Counted from the first letter of the stretch, positions 51,946 through 60,399 are shown. The stretch is DNA of 64,000 bases from JASHSH01 sp036490215 (GCA_036490215.1 DASXEH010000018.1:62001-126000), one strand, 5' to 3'. Made by a program: numbers and translations. Notes: generated by a model not told the origin, from the sequence alone.

Positions 51946-52848
51946 GTGAGCGACAATGTCACCACGACCATCGGCTTCATAGGCCTCGGTCGTATGGGCC
52001 TGCCGATGGCAGCTCGGATGGTCACGGCCGGTCATACGGTTTATGGCTACGACGTAGCGGAGATGGCGCGGCAACGGCTGGCGCAGGTGGGCGGCAAGCC
52101 GGTATCTGACTTAGCAGAAGTGGCTGCGGCCCATACGATTATCCTCATGCTGCCCGACTCGGCAGCCGTGTCTGCGGTATTGCACGATGCGGCTCTGGAG
52201 TCGAAGTTGCGGCCAGGCACGACGGTCATTGATATGAGCTCTTCCGAGCCGATGGAGACACGGAAACTGGCCGAGGAAGTTGCCCGCCGCGGCATGCGTC
52301 TTTTAGACGCCCCGGTATCCGGTGGTGTGAAGGGTGCGGAAGCAGGCAAGTTGACGATCATGATCGGTGTGCCCGAGGCCGAATATGCCGACTTGGCGGT
52401 CCTGCTTGCGCCCCTGGGCCGGATGGTGCGTGCCGGCGATGTGGGGGCAGGCCATGCGGTCAAGGCGCTGAACAATCTTCTTTCGGCGGCTCACCTCTTG
52501 GCGACCAGCGAGGCCATACGGGTTGGCCAGCGATTTGGCCTGGATCCGAAGGTCATGCTCGACATCTTCAACACCTCCAGTGGGCGCAGCGGTTCGACCG
52601 AGAACAAATGGCCGAATTTCATCATTAGCGAGAAATACGATTCGGGTTTTGCCCTACGCCTGATGGTCAAGGATATGAAGATCGCCGTAGACCTGGGCAA
52701 TGATCTTGGTGTGTCGATGGCGCTCGGCGAGGCCGCTCGGGCACTCTGGCAAGATGCCGCCGACACATTGCCGGCGACGGCCGATCACACACATATCGCC
52801 ACCTGGCCCGGGCCTGGAGATAACCGTGCGCGGGGCAAGTTGAAGTAA
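51946..52848 (+). CDS. 3-hydroxyisobutyrate dehydrogenase-family enzyme
   Basis: This beta-hydroxyacid dehydrogenase has 300 residues and a GTG start. The NAD motif is IGFIGLGRMGLPMAARM, the substrate loop DAPVSGGVKGAEAG, and the catalytic lysine is in GHAVKALNNLLSAAHLLAT. It resembles the protein at 37036-37935, including the segment near the end, so the CMD-dehydrogenase pair appears duplicated. It would produce a semialdehyde for the aldehyde dehydrogenase at 54115 or for MmsA. Confidence 0.88.
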   Translation: MSDNVTTTIGFIGLGRMGLPMAARMVTAGHTVYGYDVAEMARQRLAQVGGKPVSDLAEVAAAHTIILMLPDSAAVSAVLHDAALESKLRPGTTVIDMSSSEPMETRKLAEEVARRGMRLLDAPVSGGVKGAEAGKLTIMIGVPEAEYADLAVLLAPLGRMVRAGDVGAGHAVKALNNLLSAAHLLATSEAIRVGQRFGLDPKVMLDIFNTSSGRSGSTENKWPNFIISEKYDSGFALRLMVKDMKIAVDLGNDLGVSMALGEAARALWQDAADTLPATADHTHIATWPGPGDNRARGKLK

Positions 52849-52869
52849 CACGGTGGAAGGAAGGACTAG

Positions 52870-53673
52870 ATGGAAGTTCTTACGCTGGAATCGTGTGACA
52901 GACAGTTTGTCTTTCGGTATGTTGATTCTATGCCTGATGAGAATTCACTCGCAAAGTCCTGGAACGCCACGCCGGTCGGTCGTGTAGCCGCTCCGTTGCG
53001 CGAGCAGGTTATCTCGGCGTTGCGCCAAGCCGTCATCCAATACGAGCTAAAGCCGGGGCAACGCCTGATCGAGCGCGAGTTGATCGAACAACTCGGGGTT
53101 TCGAGAACAACGATCCGCGAGGCGCTGCGTCAGTTGGCCTCGGAAGGACTGGTTACGGTTATCCCGCAAAAAGGGGCGATGGTCAGCGCACCGTCGCTCG
53201 AAGATGCAGCGGATCTCTATGAGGTGCGGGCATCGCTTGAATCCATCGTAGTTCGCCATTTCGTGGAACGCGCTTCGGAACGTCAGATTGCCCAGTTGCG
53301 GGCGGCGGTCGACGAACTGGAGCAGGTGACGCTGACCGTTGCCGACGTTCGCGAAATTCTGTCTACCAAAGTCCACTTCTATCAGGTCCTTTTCGAAGGT
53401 GCGAAAAGCGCAGTGCTGCAGACGATGCTGGAGATGATCCAGCATCGCGTGCAAATCTTGCGTACGGCTTCGCTCTCGAATACGGGGCGGCCGAAGACGA
53501 TGATCCGCGAATTGCGCGGTATCGTAAAGGCGATCGCCAAACGCGATGCCGATCTCGCTGCGAGTCTTTGTACCGAGCATGTGCGCGCCGCGGCCCGCAC
53601 GGCAATCGGCAGCCTGAAATCGGAATCCGGAAACGGATCTGGCGGCCTTCGTTTGAAGTCCAACGGCGGCTGA
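52870..53673 (+). CDS. GntR-family regulator, FCD (FadR) subfamily
   Basis: This regulator has 267 residues from ATG 52870, which has a strong AAGGAAGGA ribosome site, or 247 from ATG 52930. The winged helix includes LREQVISALRQAV and SRTTIREALRQLASEGLV; the FCD domain follows and ends with CTEHVRAAARTA. It resembles the regulator at 41347-42006. A perfect palindrome, AGACA-GTT-TGTCT, lies between the two possible starts. If it is the autoregulatory operator, the shorter form may be made from its own promoter. Confidence 0.84.
   Translation: MEVLTLESCDRQFVFRYVDSMPDENSLAKSWNATPVGRVAAPLREQVISALRQAVIQYELKPGQRLIERELIEQLGVSRTTIREALRQLASEGLVTVIPQKGAMVSAPSLEDAADLYEVRASLESIVVRHFVERASERQIAQLRAAVDELEQVTLTVADVREILSTKVHFYQVLFEGAKSAVLQTMLEMIQHRVQILRTASLSNTGRPKTMIRELRGIVKAIAKRDADLAASLCTEHVRAAARTAIGSLKSESGNGSGGLRLKSNGG
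52897..52913. promoter_or_regulatory. Palindromic operator candidate AGACA-N3-TGTCT
   Basis: AGACA at 52899-52903 and TGTCT at 52907-52911 are perfect arms around GTT. On the - strand the stretch reads ACTGTCTGTCACAC and shares ACTGTCTGT with 47435-47427. It sits within the first codons of the longer GntR reading frame, or just upstream of the shorter one. Confidence 0.4.
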
Positions 53674-53736
53674 CGCTTTCGTCCGCCTTAACGGCGATCC
53701 TTTCCCCATTTCGATTACGTTCTTGAGGTTTTGGTC

Positions 53737-54089
53737 ATGGTTCTGACCACCCGGCAAGAAGACATCAAGGCACAATTCATCCGCGAACGCGGCTATTGGC
53801 GCGCCTTTTGAGATGAAACCCTGGAATTCGACCCGGAACTGTTCGAGGCTTACACCAATTTTTCATCCCTGCCGGCCAAATCGGTGCGCATTTCACCGAA
53901 GGTGCGCGAATTGATTTGCCTATCTCGACATCGCAACGACCCACCTTTACGTGCCTTGACGCGGCTGCATTTCGAGACGTTGCTCGATCTCGGCGCCAGC
54001 GTCGACAAATCCTCGAAGCTATCGAGATTGCCTGCGCCATAGGGTTGGATTCAGCGACGATCGCAACGCCGATCCTGGCTGACGAATTA
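53737..54089 (+). pseudogene. Decayed carboxymuconolactone decarboxylase-family gene
   Basis: From ATG 53737 the frame reads MVLTTRQEDIKAQF and then GYWRAF before TGA at 53809-53811, where family members have a tryptophan. It then continues as DETLEFDPELFEAYTNFSS and KVRELI. Three further one-base shifts are needed to recover YLDIATTHLYVP, then TRLHFETLLDLGASVD, then ILEAIEIACAIGLDSATI and ATPILADEL. Joined, these parts give a normal CMD/AhpD-like protein of about 115 residues. One nonsense codon plus three frameshifts make a sequencing artefact unlikely. It is a different subgroup from the intact PcaC-like copies. Confidence 0.8.
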
Positions 54090-54114
54090 TCAAAGCATCG
54101 GAAGGAAGTCCGTA

Positions 54115-55584
54115 ATGAACGCCGTCACCGACCATGACAACGCCTTTTTGCGCGCCATTCCGACGGGGATATTCGTTGATGGCGCATGGAAGCCGAGCAT
54201 CGACGGGGCGACGATGCCGGTTATAGATCCGGCCTCGGGCAAGCCATTTGCCACGGTGTCAGATGCGTCGGGCGCCGATGCGCGGATGGCGATCGATATC
54301 GCCGCGCGCAAACAATCGTCTTGGGCCAAGCTTCCGCCGCGCGAGCGCGGTGAGATCCTGCGCCGCGCCTTCCAGATGATCCTCGATCGCAAGGAGGATC
54401 TCGCGCGGCTGATCACCTTGGAGATGGGTAAACCCCTGGCCGAATCGCGCGCCGAGGTCGTCTATGCCGCTGAGTTCTTCCGCTGGTTTTCGGAAGAGGC
54501 CGTGCGCATGAGCGGCAGTTGGACGATGGCGCCCGATGGTGTGTCGCGCCTTATCACAATGAAGCAGCCGGTGGGGCCATGCTATCTGATCCTGCCCTGG
54601 AATGTGCCGCTGGCGATGGGAACGCGCAAGATCGGTCCCGCCGTGGCGGCGGGTTGCACCATGGTTGTAAAGCCGGCCGAACAGACGCCGCTGTCGATGA
54701 ACGCGCTGGCCGCGATCATGGTCGAGGCGGGGTTGCCGGCCGGTGTACTCAATGTCTTGCCGACCTCCAAGCCGGCGGCGGTAACTGAAGAAATCCTAAA
54801 GGATGCGCGGTTGCGCAAGTTGTCCTTCACCGGGTCGACGGCGGTGGGGCGGCGGCTGGTTGAACAATCGGCGCAGGGCTTGCTGCGGTTGTCGATGGAA
54901 CTGGGTGGCAATGCGCCCTTCATCGTTTTTGAGGACGCGGACATCGATATGGCAGTGACCGAGGCCATGAAGGCGAAGTTGCGCAACAACGGCGAGGCCT
55001 GCACATCGGCGAACCGGTTTTTTGTCCATCGCTCGGTGAGCGAAACCTTCACCATGCGCTTGAAGCAAAAGTTCGAGAGCTTGATTGTTGGTCCGGGACT
55101 TCACGCGGAGACCACCCTGGGGCCGTTGATCAACCAGAAGGCGGTGGACAAGGTAGATCGCCTGGTACGCTCGGCGCTTGAAGACGGTGCGAAGATAGCC
55201 TACGCGGGAAGCGCGCCCAAAGATGGCGGATATTATTATCCGCCCACGATCTTAAGCGGTGTGTCGGCGGCTGCACGCATCGTCAAGGAAGAGATCTTCG
55301 GTCCCGTAGCGCCCATCGTCGCTTTTGATAAGGATGAAGATGCCATCACTTGGGCTAATGACTCGGAGTACGGGCTGTCGTCCTATATCTTCACGCGCGA
55401 TATCGCGCGCGGCCTGCGCGTCACCGAGGCGCTGGAGGTGGGCATGGTCGGCATCAATAAAGGGGTGATCTCCAATCCAGCAGCGCCGTTCGGCGGAATC
55501 AAGTCGAGCGGTTTCGGCCGTGAGGGCGGCGCCGAAGGGATCAACGAATATATCGAGGTCAAATATCTGGCCGTTGATGGTTGA
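54115..55584 (+). CDS. NAD(P)-dependent aldehyde dehydrogenase (succinate-semialdehyde type)
   Basis: This aldehyde dehydrogenase has 489 residues. The general base is Glu262 in LSMELGGNAPF and the nucleophile Cys296 in NNGEACTSANRF. The segment LGGNAPFIVFEDADID and the end GGIKSSGFGREGGAEGINEY are typical of the GabD group. The ribosome site is GGAAGGAAG. It is the last gene of cluster E and probably oxidises a semialdehyde formed by the upstream dehydrogenase. Confidence 0.88.
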   Translation: MNAVTDHDNAFLRAIPTGIFVDGAWKPSIDGATMPVIDPASGKPFATVSDASGADARMAIDIAARKQSSWAKLPPRERGEILRRAFQMILDRKEDLARLITLEMGKPLAESRAEVVYAAEFFRWFSEEAVRMSGSWTMAPDGVSRLITMKQPVGPCYLILPWNVPLAMGTRKIGPAVAAGCTMVVKPAEQTPLSMNALAAIMVEAGLPAGVLNVLPTSKPAAVTEEILKDARLRKLSFTGSTAVGRRLVEQSAQGLLRLSMELGGNAPFIVFEDADIDMAVTEAMKAKLRNNGEACTSANRFFVHRSVSETFTMRLKQKFESLIVGPGLHAETTLGPLINQKAVDKVDRLVRSALEDGAKIAYAGSAPKDGGYYYPPTILSGVSAAARIVKEEIFGPVAPIVAFDKDEDAITWANDSEYGLSSYIFTRDIARGLRVTEALEVGMVGINKGVISNPAAPFGGIKSSGFGREGGAEGINEYIEVKYLAVDG

Positions 55585-55599
55585 TCAAAGAAGGCCTGA

Positions 55600-56022
55600 C
55601 CGAAATGCCTCACCCGATACGGGATATATTTGATGAAGGTACCTAGGCGCAATGCGCCGACGGCGACTAAGAAAACGCCCGCCATCATCGTCGCCAATAG
55701 TAATCTATCAACGCCATATTGCTGCACCGTTGCTGCGACAAGAACGATGAACGCGCCGGCTGGACCACCGATCTGCAATCGACTGCCGCCGAGCGCTGAT
55801 ACGATAAAGCCGCCCACAATCGATGTATAAAGGCCGCGATCAGGTGTCACGCCCGAAGCGATGGCAATCGCCATGGAGAGTGGCAACGCGACTATGGCTA
55901 CGGTCAGTCCCGCCACAAGATCCGCCTTCAGCGCGGCGATGCTGTAATTCTCCCGGAGCACGGTTATCAGTTTCGGCGTGAAAAAGATCAGCCGAGAGCG
56001 GTGCTGGCGCCTGAGTCATCAT
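55600..56022 (-). pseudogene. SulP-family permease remnant
   Basis: The - strand encodes ENYSIAALKADLVAGLTVAI, then GVTPDRGLYTSIVGGFIVSA and IGGPAGAFIVLVAATVQQYG, the beginning of a SulP anion transporter of normally about 500-570 residues. After FIKYIPY (near 55607) similarity stops, against the 3' end of the aldehyde dehydrogenase gene. The expected start, MMTQAPAPLSAD at 56022, is one base out of frame with the rest; FFTPKLITVL is recovered in the shifted frame. It is thus both frameshifted and truncated to about 130 codons, without the STAS domain. Confidence 0.8.
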
Positions 56023-56112
56023 TCTGGTGTCACCTTCCGCCATCGGCGGAATATGTGAGCTTTTGAATCGCCCGCCGCATCCGCCATTGCTGTCGGTTGA
56101 TTTGTGGCCGCA

Positions 56113-56199
56113 AAAAAACGCGCTTGCCGACTCGGTCAGATTACGCTGATCGAGGCCGAACAGGGCACGGGCTGCCCGCGTTTGAGCCGACGTGATCAT
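56113..56199 (-). pseudogene. XRE-type HTH regulator remnant
   Basis: The - strand frame starting at 56199 reads MITSAQTRAARALFGLDQRN followed by LTESA. This looks like the first helices of XRE-family regulators (commonly MITxxQxRAARALLGWSQxxLAExA). After about 29 residues the similarity is lost. It lies next to the SulP remnant in the same orientation. The assignment rests on a short match only. The 250 bp up to 56451 are AT-rich in part and show no gene. Confidence 0.45.
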
Positions 56200-56451
56200 T
56201 CAACGATGGCATAGGATATATGATGCTTAAGACAATACAATTTATGCAAAAATACATCATTCACGTTCTGGGTCGGCTAGCAACTTATCGCGCAAATGAG
56301 CTCTGTGTTTGCGGATATTGAACGGCAGGCCTCACCGTTGAAGTGTAATTTGTCCACGGGAGCACGCCGCGTGCTTCACATCCCGGAGGAGTAGCTCGTC
56401 CTTCCGTTTGAATCCGCGGGTGGCGGTGTCGTATCGCTCATCAAAGCCGAG

Positions 56452-57453
56452 TCAGACGGAAGCGGTACTGCCGCGCTTGATCAAGGTCATCGGCGAGATG
56501 GCGACGTGCGGATCTTTCTCACCTGCCAGCCGCTCGGTCCGCACGGCGTGAAGGAACCACAAGCCGCAGCTGGTAGCCAATTCCTCCGCGGGCAAACGCA
56601 AAGTCGTCAGCCCTGGTCCCCACCACTGCTGCCACGAGCCATCGCCGAAGCCGACGATTGACAGCTGCTGCGGGACCGCGATTTTCATTGCTGTCAACTG
56701 CTGAGCCGCACCAAGCGTGACCTGCACCGACGTGGTCAGCACGGCCGTTGGGGGGCTCGGTTTAGCCAGCAGCCGCGCAATCGCTTCGCCGCCGAACTGT
56801 TCGTTGGGCGGCCCGAGTTCGACGAGCGACTCGTCAACCGCGCAACCTGCCTCGGCGCAGGCGCGGCGGAAACCGTCGAAACGGATGCGGCCTGTCGAGA
56901 AGATCAGATCGCCGACATAGGCGATGCGACGGTGACCCAGTTGCAGCAGATGATTGGTGGCATCGAGTATCGCGCGTTCGTCGTCCATACCGAAGCAATC
57001 GCCAAGAGATGGGATGCGGCGCAGCACTTGCACGTGGGGCACCATGCGCAGCATCGCAATCGTCTCACGCCGTGGGTTGGCGGACGGAATCAGCACGATG
57101 CCGGCGACCCGTGCGCTAACCAATTCACGCACCTGCTGCATCTCTGTATCGCGGTCGTCATCCGTGATCGACAACGCGAGATGGAAGCCGTCAGCCTCGA
57201 CGCATTTCGAGAGCATCTGCGCCACCATCGAATAGAAGGTGCTGCGGATATCGGGGACCAGCAGGCCGACCAAGTGGCTCGAACCGCCGCGCATGACGCG
57301 TGCTGCGCGGTTGGCGACATAGCCGAGCTCATCGGCAACCTCGCGCACGCGGTCTTTGGTTTCGCGGCTGATGCGCGGATGATCCGTCAACGCCCGGCCA
57401 ACCGTCGAGACCGAGAGATTCAGCCTCTCGGCGATGTGCTTGATCGTGATCAT
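56452..57453 (-). CDS. LacI-family transcriptional regulator
   Basis: This LacI/GalR-type regulator has 333 residues from ATG 57453. The HTH with hinge helix lies at residues 2-57 (ITIKHIAERLNLSVSTVGRA, then ISRETKDRVREVADELGYVANRAARVMRGG, quoted only as far as needed: ELGYVANRAARVM). The sugar-binding-like domain begins LVGLLVPDIRSTFYS. It is divergent from the split transketolase operon, with 244 bp between them that contain a GCNAACGTTNGC palindrome. It probably represses cluster F until an inducer binds. Confidence 0.88.
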   Translation of the reverse strand: MITIKHIAERLNLSVSTVGRALTDHPRISRETKDRVREVADELGYVANRAARVMRGGSSHLVGLLVPDIRSTFYSMVAQMLSKCVEADGFHLALSITDDDRDTEMQQVRELVSARVAGIVLIPSANPRRETIAMLRMVPHVQVLRRIPSLGDCFGMDDERAILDATNHLLQLGHRRIAYVGDLIFSTGRIRFDGFRRACAEAGCAVDESLVELGPPNEQFGGEAIARLLAKPSPPTAVLTTSVQVTLGAAQQLTAMKIAVPQQLSIVGFGDGSWQQWWGPGLTTLRLPAEELATSCGLWFLHAVRTERLAGEKDPHVAISPMTLIKRGSTASV

Positions 57454-57613
57454 GAAATCAGAAGCGCTTCCCCAAAAGCACATCCTAGCACGCGCGAACG
57501 ATTGAACAAATCGTACAAATTTTTCCCGGCTTGGGGCTTTAATATAAAAAGAATATCAATTTTAAGCCCGCAAATGGCGCATTGACTCATCCCGATCGTC
57601 GCCGCTAAATTGA

Positions 57614-57625
57614 GCGAACGTTAGC
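57614..57625. promoter_or_regulatory. Candidate LacI-family operator
   Basis: GCGAACGTTAGC is a palindrome of the form GCNAACGTTNGC with a central CG, the usual layout of LacI/GalR operators. It lies 73 bp before the transketolase start and 161 bp before the LacI start. A related GCGAACGATTG stretch is at about 57492. Confidence 0.45.
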
Positions 57626-57697
57626 ACAAAAACGGCGCATTAAGGGCCGTAATCACGAGAGCCGCAGCTAAAGGCTTGTCGAGGGAGGGATTTCGCA

Positions 57698-58507
57698 ATG
57701 GCCGAGCGGCCAAACGAAGACTTGCGCAAACTTGCTGCCCGCATTCGGCTGAATGCGACTCGCATGGTCGCGATCCAGGGCTTCGGGTATCTGGGCCAGG
57801 CGCTGTCCTCAGCCGAGATATTCGCCGCGTTGTTTGGTGGCGGCTTCGTCCGTCCGGATCGTGACCGCTTCATCCTGTCGCCTGGCCACTATGTGGTCTG
57901 CCTCTACGCCGTTGCCGCTGAAACCGGCCGGCTCGACCGCGCGGAACTAACTTCCTATGGCATGGATGGTGCCTTGCTTGAGGCTATCGGTACCGAGCGC
58001 ACGCCGCTGGTCGATCTGGTTTGTGGATCGCTGGGCCAAGGGCTGTCGGGCGCGATCGGTTTCGCCATCGCCGCGCATCAGGCGCAGGAAGACCGTGTCA
58101 CCTATGCCTTCCTTAGCGACGGCGAAATGGAAGAGGGGCAGGTGTGGGAGGCGGCCATGTTCGCCTCGCATCACCGTCACCGCATGGGCCGCTTGGTTGT
58201 CGTGATCGATGCCAATAATTCGCAGGTCGATGGATCGGTGACCTCGGTTACGACGATTGAGCCGCTGGCCGAAAAATGGAAATCCTTTGGCTGGCGCGTG
58301 GCTGATCTCGATGGGCACGATCTTGTTGCCCTGACCAAGGCGCTGGCCACCACCTCGGCCGATAACCAGCCCCTCGTTATCATCGCGCGCACCGAAATCC
58401 TCGGGCGCATGAAGTCGATCCCCGCCACCGTGGATGGGCATTTCATCAAACTCGACCCGGCTCTCGAGCGCGCCGTAACCGCCGAATTGGAGGCCGCTCT
58501 TGCGTGA
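57698..58507 (+). CDS. Transketolase-like enzyme, N-terminal subunit
   Basis: This 269-residue protein corresponds to the thiamine-diphosphate-binding (PP) half of transketolase. It has FILSPGHYVVCLYAVAAETG, quoted in part, CGSLGQGLSGAIGFAIA and the metal/TPP motif FLSDGEMEEGQVWEA (GDG-type, with S replacing the first G), followed by VIDANNSQVDG. A GAGGGAGGG ribosome site precedes the ATG. The C-terminal half is the next gene, whose start overlaps its stop by 8 bp. Split transketolases act in specialised pathways such as apulose-4-phosphate (AptAB) and sulfosugar (SqwGH) degradation; which applies here is unknown. Confidence 0.88.
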   Translation: MAERPNEDLRKLAARIRLNATRMVAIQGFGYLGQALSSAEIFAALFGGGFVRPDRDRFILSPGHYVVCLYAVAAETGRLDRAELTSYGMDGALLEAIGTERTPLVDLVCGSLGQGLSGAIGFAIAAHQAQEDRVTYAFLSDGEMEEGQVWEAAMFASHHRHRMGRLVVVIDANNSQVDGSVTSVTTIEPLAEKWKSFGWRVADLDGHDLVALTKALATTSADNQPLVIIARTEILGRMKSIPATVDGHFIKLDPALERAVTAELEAALA

Positions 58508-59507
58508 GCCACCTTATGCGACCGTATTGAAGCCCTATGGCGAGGCGCTACTGAAATTGGCACGCGAGCGCAAGGAGATCATCTGCCTCGGTGCCGATCT
58601 GACGCGCCAGACCGAGACCGACATTTTCCGCGACAACATCGGCGACCGCTTCATCAATGTCGGCATGGCAGAGGCCAATATGATCGGCATTGCCGGCGGT
58701 CTCGCGCGCGCCGGACATACGGTCTTCGTCAATACGTTCGGCGTATTCTGCACGCGGCGCTGTTACGACCAGATCGCCATGGCGGTCGCCTATCCTAATG
58801 TGAATGTGAAGATCGTCGGTTTCATGCCGGGCTTGTCCAGCCCCGGCGGTCCCAGCCATCAGGCGATCGAAGACGTCTCTTTGATGCGCGCCCTTCCCAA
58901 CATGACGGTGGTCGATCCGGCCGATGCGATCGAGATCAGCCAGGCCGTCACGGCCGTGGCCGATCATCCGGGGCCCGTCTATCTGCGTCTGAAACGCGGC
59001 GAGATTCCGCAGATCTTCGAGGATGACCACCGATTCGAGATGAAGAAGGCGCAGCTTGTGGCCGGCAATGGACGGGGCGAGGTTTGCATTGTTGCGGCGG
59101 GCATGATGATCGCCGCGGCGCTGGCCGCCGCGCGGACGCTCGAAGATAACGGTGTCAGCGCGAGTGTGATCAACGCGCCGGTGATCAAGCCGCTCGATGC
59201 AGAGACCGTCGTGTCGGCCGCGAAGCAGAGCCGTCTCGTCATCACGGCCGAAAACCACACCGTGTTCGGCGGTCTGGGCTCGGCGGTGGCCGAGGCGTTG
59301 GCCGAAGCCGGTGTCGGCGTGGCGCTGCGCCGCGTCGGCATCGATGACGTCTTCGCCGAATCGGGCAGCCGCGAATACCTCTTCAGCCGCTACGGGCTCA
59401 GCACCCAGAACATCCTCGAACAGGCGTGGCGCGGCTTGGCGATCAATCGTCCCGTTCCTGTCGCCCCCGTCCATGAAACCGCGCCGGGCGCCTATGCCCC
59501 GGTGTGA
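58500..59507 (+). CDS. Transketolase-like enzyme, C-terminal subunit
   Basis: This 335-residue protein carries the pyrimidine-binding and C-terminal domains of transketolase. The pyrimidine-binding domain includes GDRFINVGMAEANMIGIAGG, with the catalytic glutamate in GMAEAN. The C-terminal domain has SRLVITAENHTVFGGLGSAV. The start is a TTG at 58500 overlapping the preceding gene. The two subunits should assemble into an alpha2beta2 enzyme. The last 20 residues are proline-rich. Confidence 0.87.
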   Translation: MREPPYATVLKPYGEALLKLARERKEIICLGADLTRQTETDIFRDNIGDRFINVGMAEANMIGIAGGLARAGHTVFVNTFGVFCTRRCYDQIAMAVAYPNVNVKIVGFMPGLSSPGGPSHQAIEDVSLMRALPNMTVVDPADAIEISQAVTAVADHPGPVYLRLKRGEIPQIFEDDHRFEMKKAQLVAGNGRGEVCIVAAGMMIAAALAAARTLEDNGVSASVINAPVIKPLDAETVVSAAKQSRLVITAENHTVFGGLGSAVAEALAEAGVGVALRRVGIDDVFAESGSREYLFSRYGLSTQNILEQAWRGLAINRPVPVAPVHETAPGAYAPV

Positions 59508-59538
59508 ACGATAAAGACTACGAAAGGGAGAATCGCCC

Positions 59539-60399
59539 ATGTCACTGACGTCATTCGTTCCGACGCCCGACTTCAACGAATACAAAGAGCGTTTCAAGGA
59601 ATACTACAGGATGGAGCGCCGCGACGACGGCGTAATCACGATCGAGGCGCACACGAAAGGCGGCCCGATCCAGCTTAGTGTCGAGAATCATCGCTCGCTT
59701 GGCCAGATGCTGAAGACCGTCGGCGCCGATCCCAAGAACGAGATCATGATCCTGACCGGCAGTGGCAAGGAATTCATGATGGATGCTGATCCCGAGGGCT
59801 TCAAGCTCGAGGAGCACGATCTCGCCTATTGGGCGTATGAGTATGCCTACAAGGATGGGCGCATTAACGTCAGCTCGCTGGTCAACGATCTGGAAATCCC
59901 AACCATCGGCCTGCTCAATGGTCCCGGCTTCCACACCGAGATTTGCCTAATGTGCGACATCACGCTCTGTGCCGATGACGCGATCATTTATGACCTGCAC
60001 TACGACATCGGTTCGGTGCCGGGTGATGGCATCCACAGCTGCTTCCAGGAAATCCTGGGGGTAAAGCGCGCGGCCTATGCGCTGCTGACCGGACAGGCGA
60101 TCGATGCGAAGACCGCGCTGGAATACGGCATGGTCAACGAAATTGTCCCGCGCGAAAAGCTCAAGGAACGCGCGCTGCAGATTGCCGACCACATCATGAC
60201 CCAGCCCCGCACGACGCGCCGCATGACCACGCAGATCGTCCGCCGCCCCTGGCGCCGGCAGATCACCGACAGCCTGGACGGCGGTTTCGCCATCCAGATG
60301 TTCGCGCACCTGGCCAAGAAGAAGGGCGTGCACGGCCGCGACCACATTGGCAATACCGTGGACTATGTCCGCAAAGGCAAGAAGAACAACTTCGACTGA
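59539..60399 (+). CDS. Crotonase-family hydrolase, 6-oxocamphor hydrolase-like
   Basis: This 286-residue crotonase-superfamily protein is not a typical enoyl-CoA hydratase. It has LNGPGFHTEICLMCDITL and IGSVPGDGIHSCFQEILG, which, as I recall the sequence, line up with 6-oxocamphor hydrolase (NGPVTNHPE and GIVPGDGAH). His132 and Asp163 would be the counterparts of its catalytic His122 and Asp154, with nearly the same spacing. That enzyme cleaves a cyclic beta-diketone by a retro-Claisen reaction, without CoA. The ribosome site AAAGGGAG precedes the ATG. It lies between the transketolase and importer genes, so a cyclic diketone or related ketone may be the pathway intermediate. Confidence 0.78.
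   Translation: MSLTSFVPTPDFNEYKERFKEYYRMERRDDGVITIEAHTKGGPIQLSVENHRSLGQMLKTVGADPKNEIMILTGSGKEFMMDADPEGFKLEEHDLAYWAYEYAYKDGRINVSSLVNDLEIPTIGLLNGPGFHTEICLMCDITLCADDAIIYDLHYDIGSVPGDGIHSCFQEILGVKRAAYALLTGQAIDAKTALEYGMVNEIVPREKLKERALQIADHIMTQPRTTRRMTTQIVRRPWRRQITDSLDGGFAIQMFAHLAKKKGVHGRDHIGNTVDYVRKGKKNNFD

Noticed and set aside
57554..57563. TATCAATTTT as a third copy of the cluster A promoter element
   Set aside because: Only ten AT-rich bases agree and the flanks do not; a chance match in an AT-rich promoter is likely.
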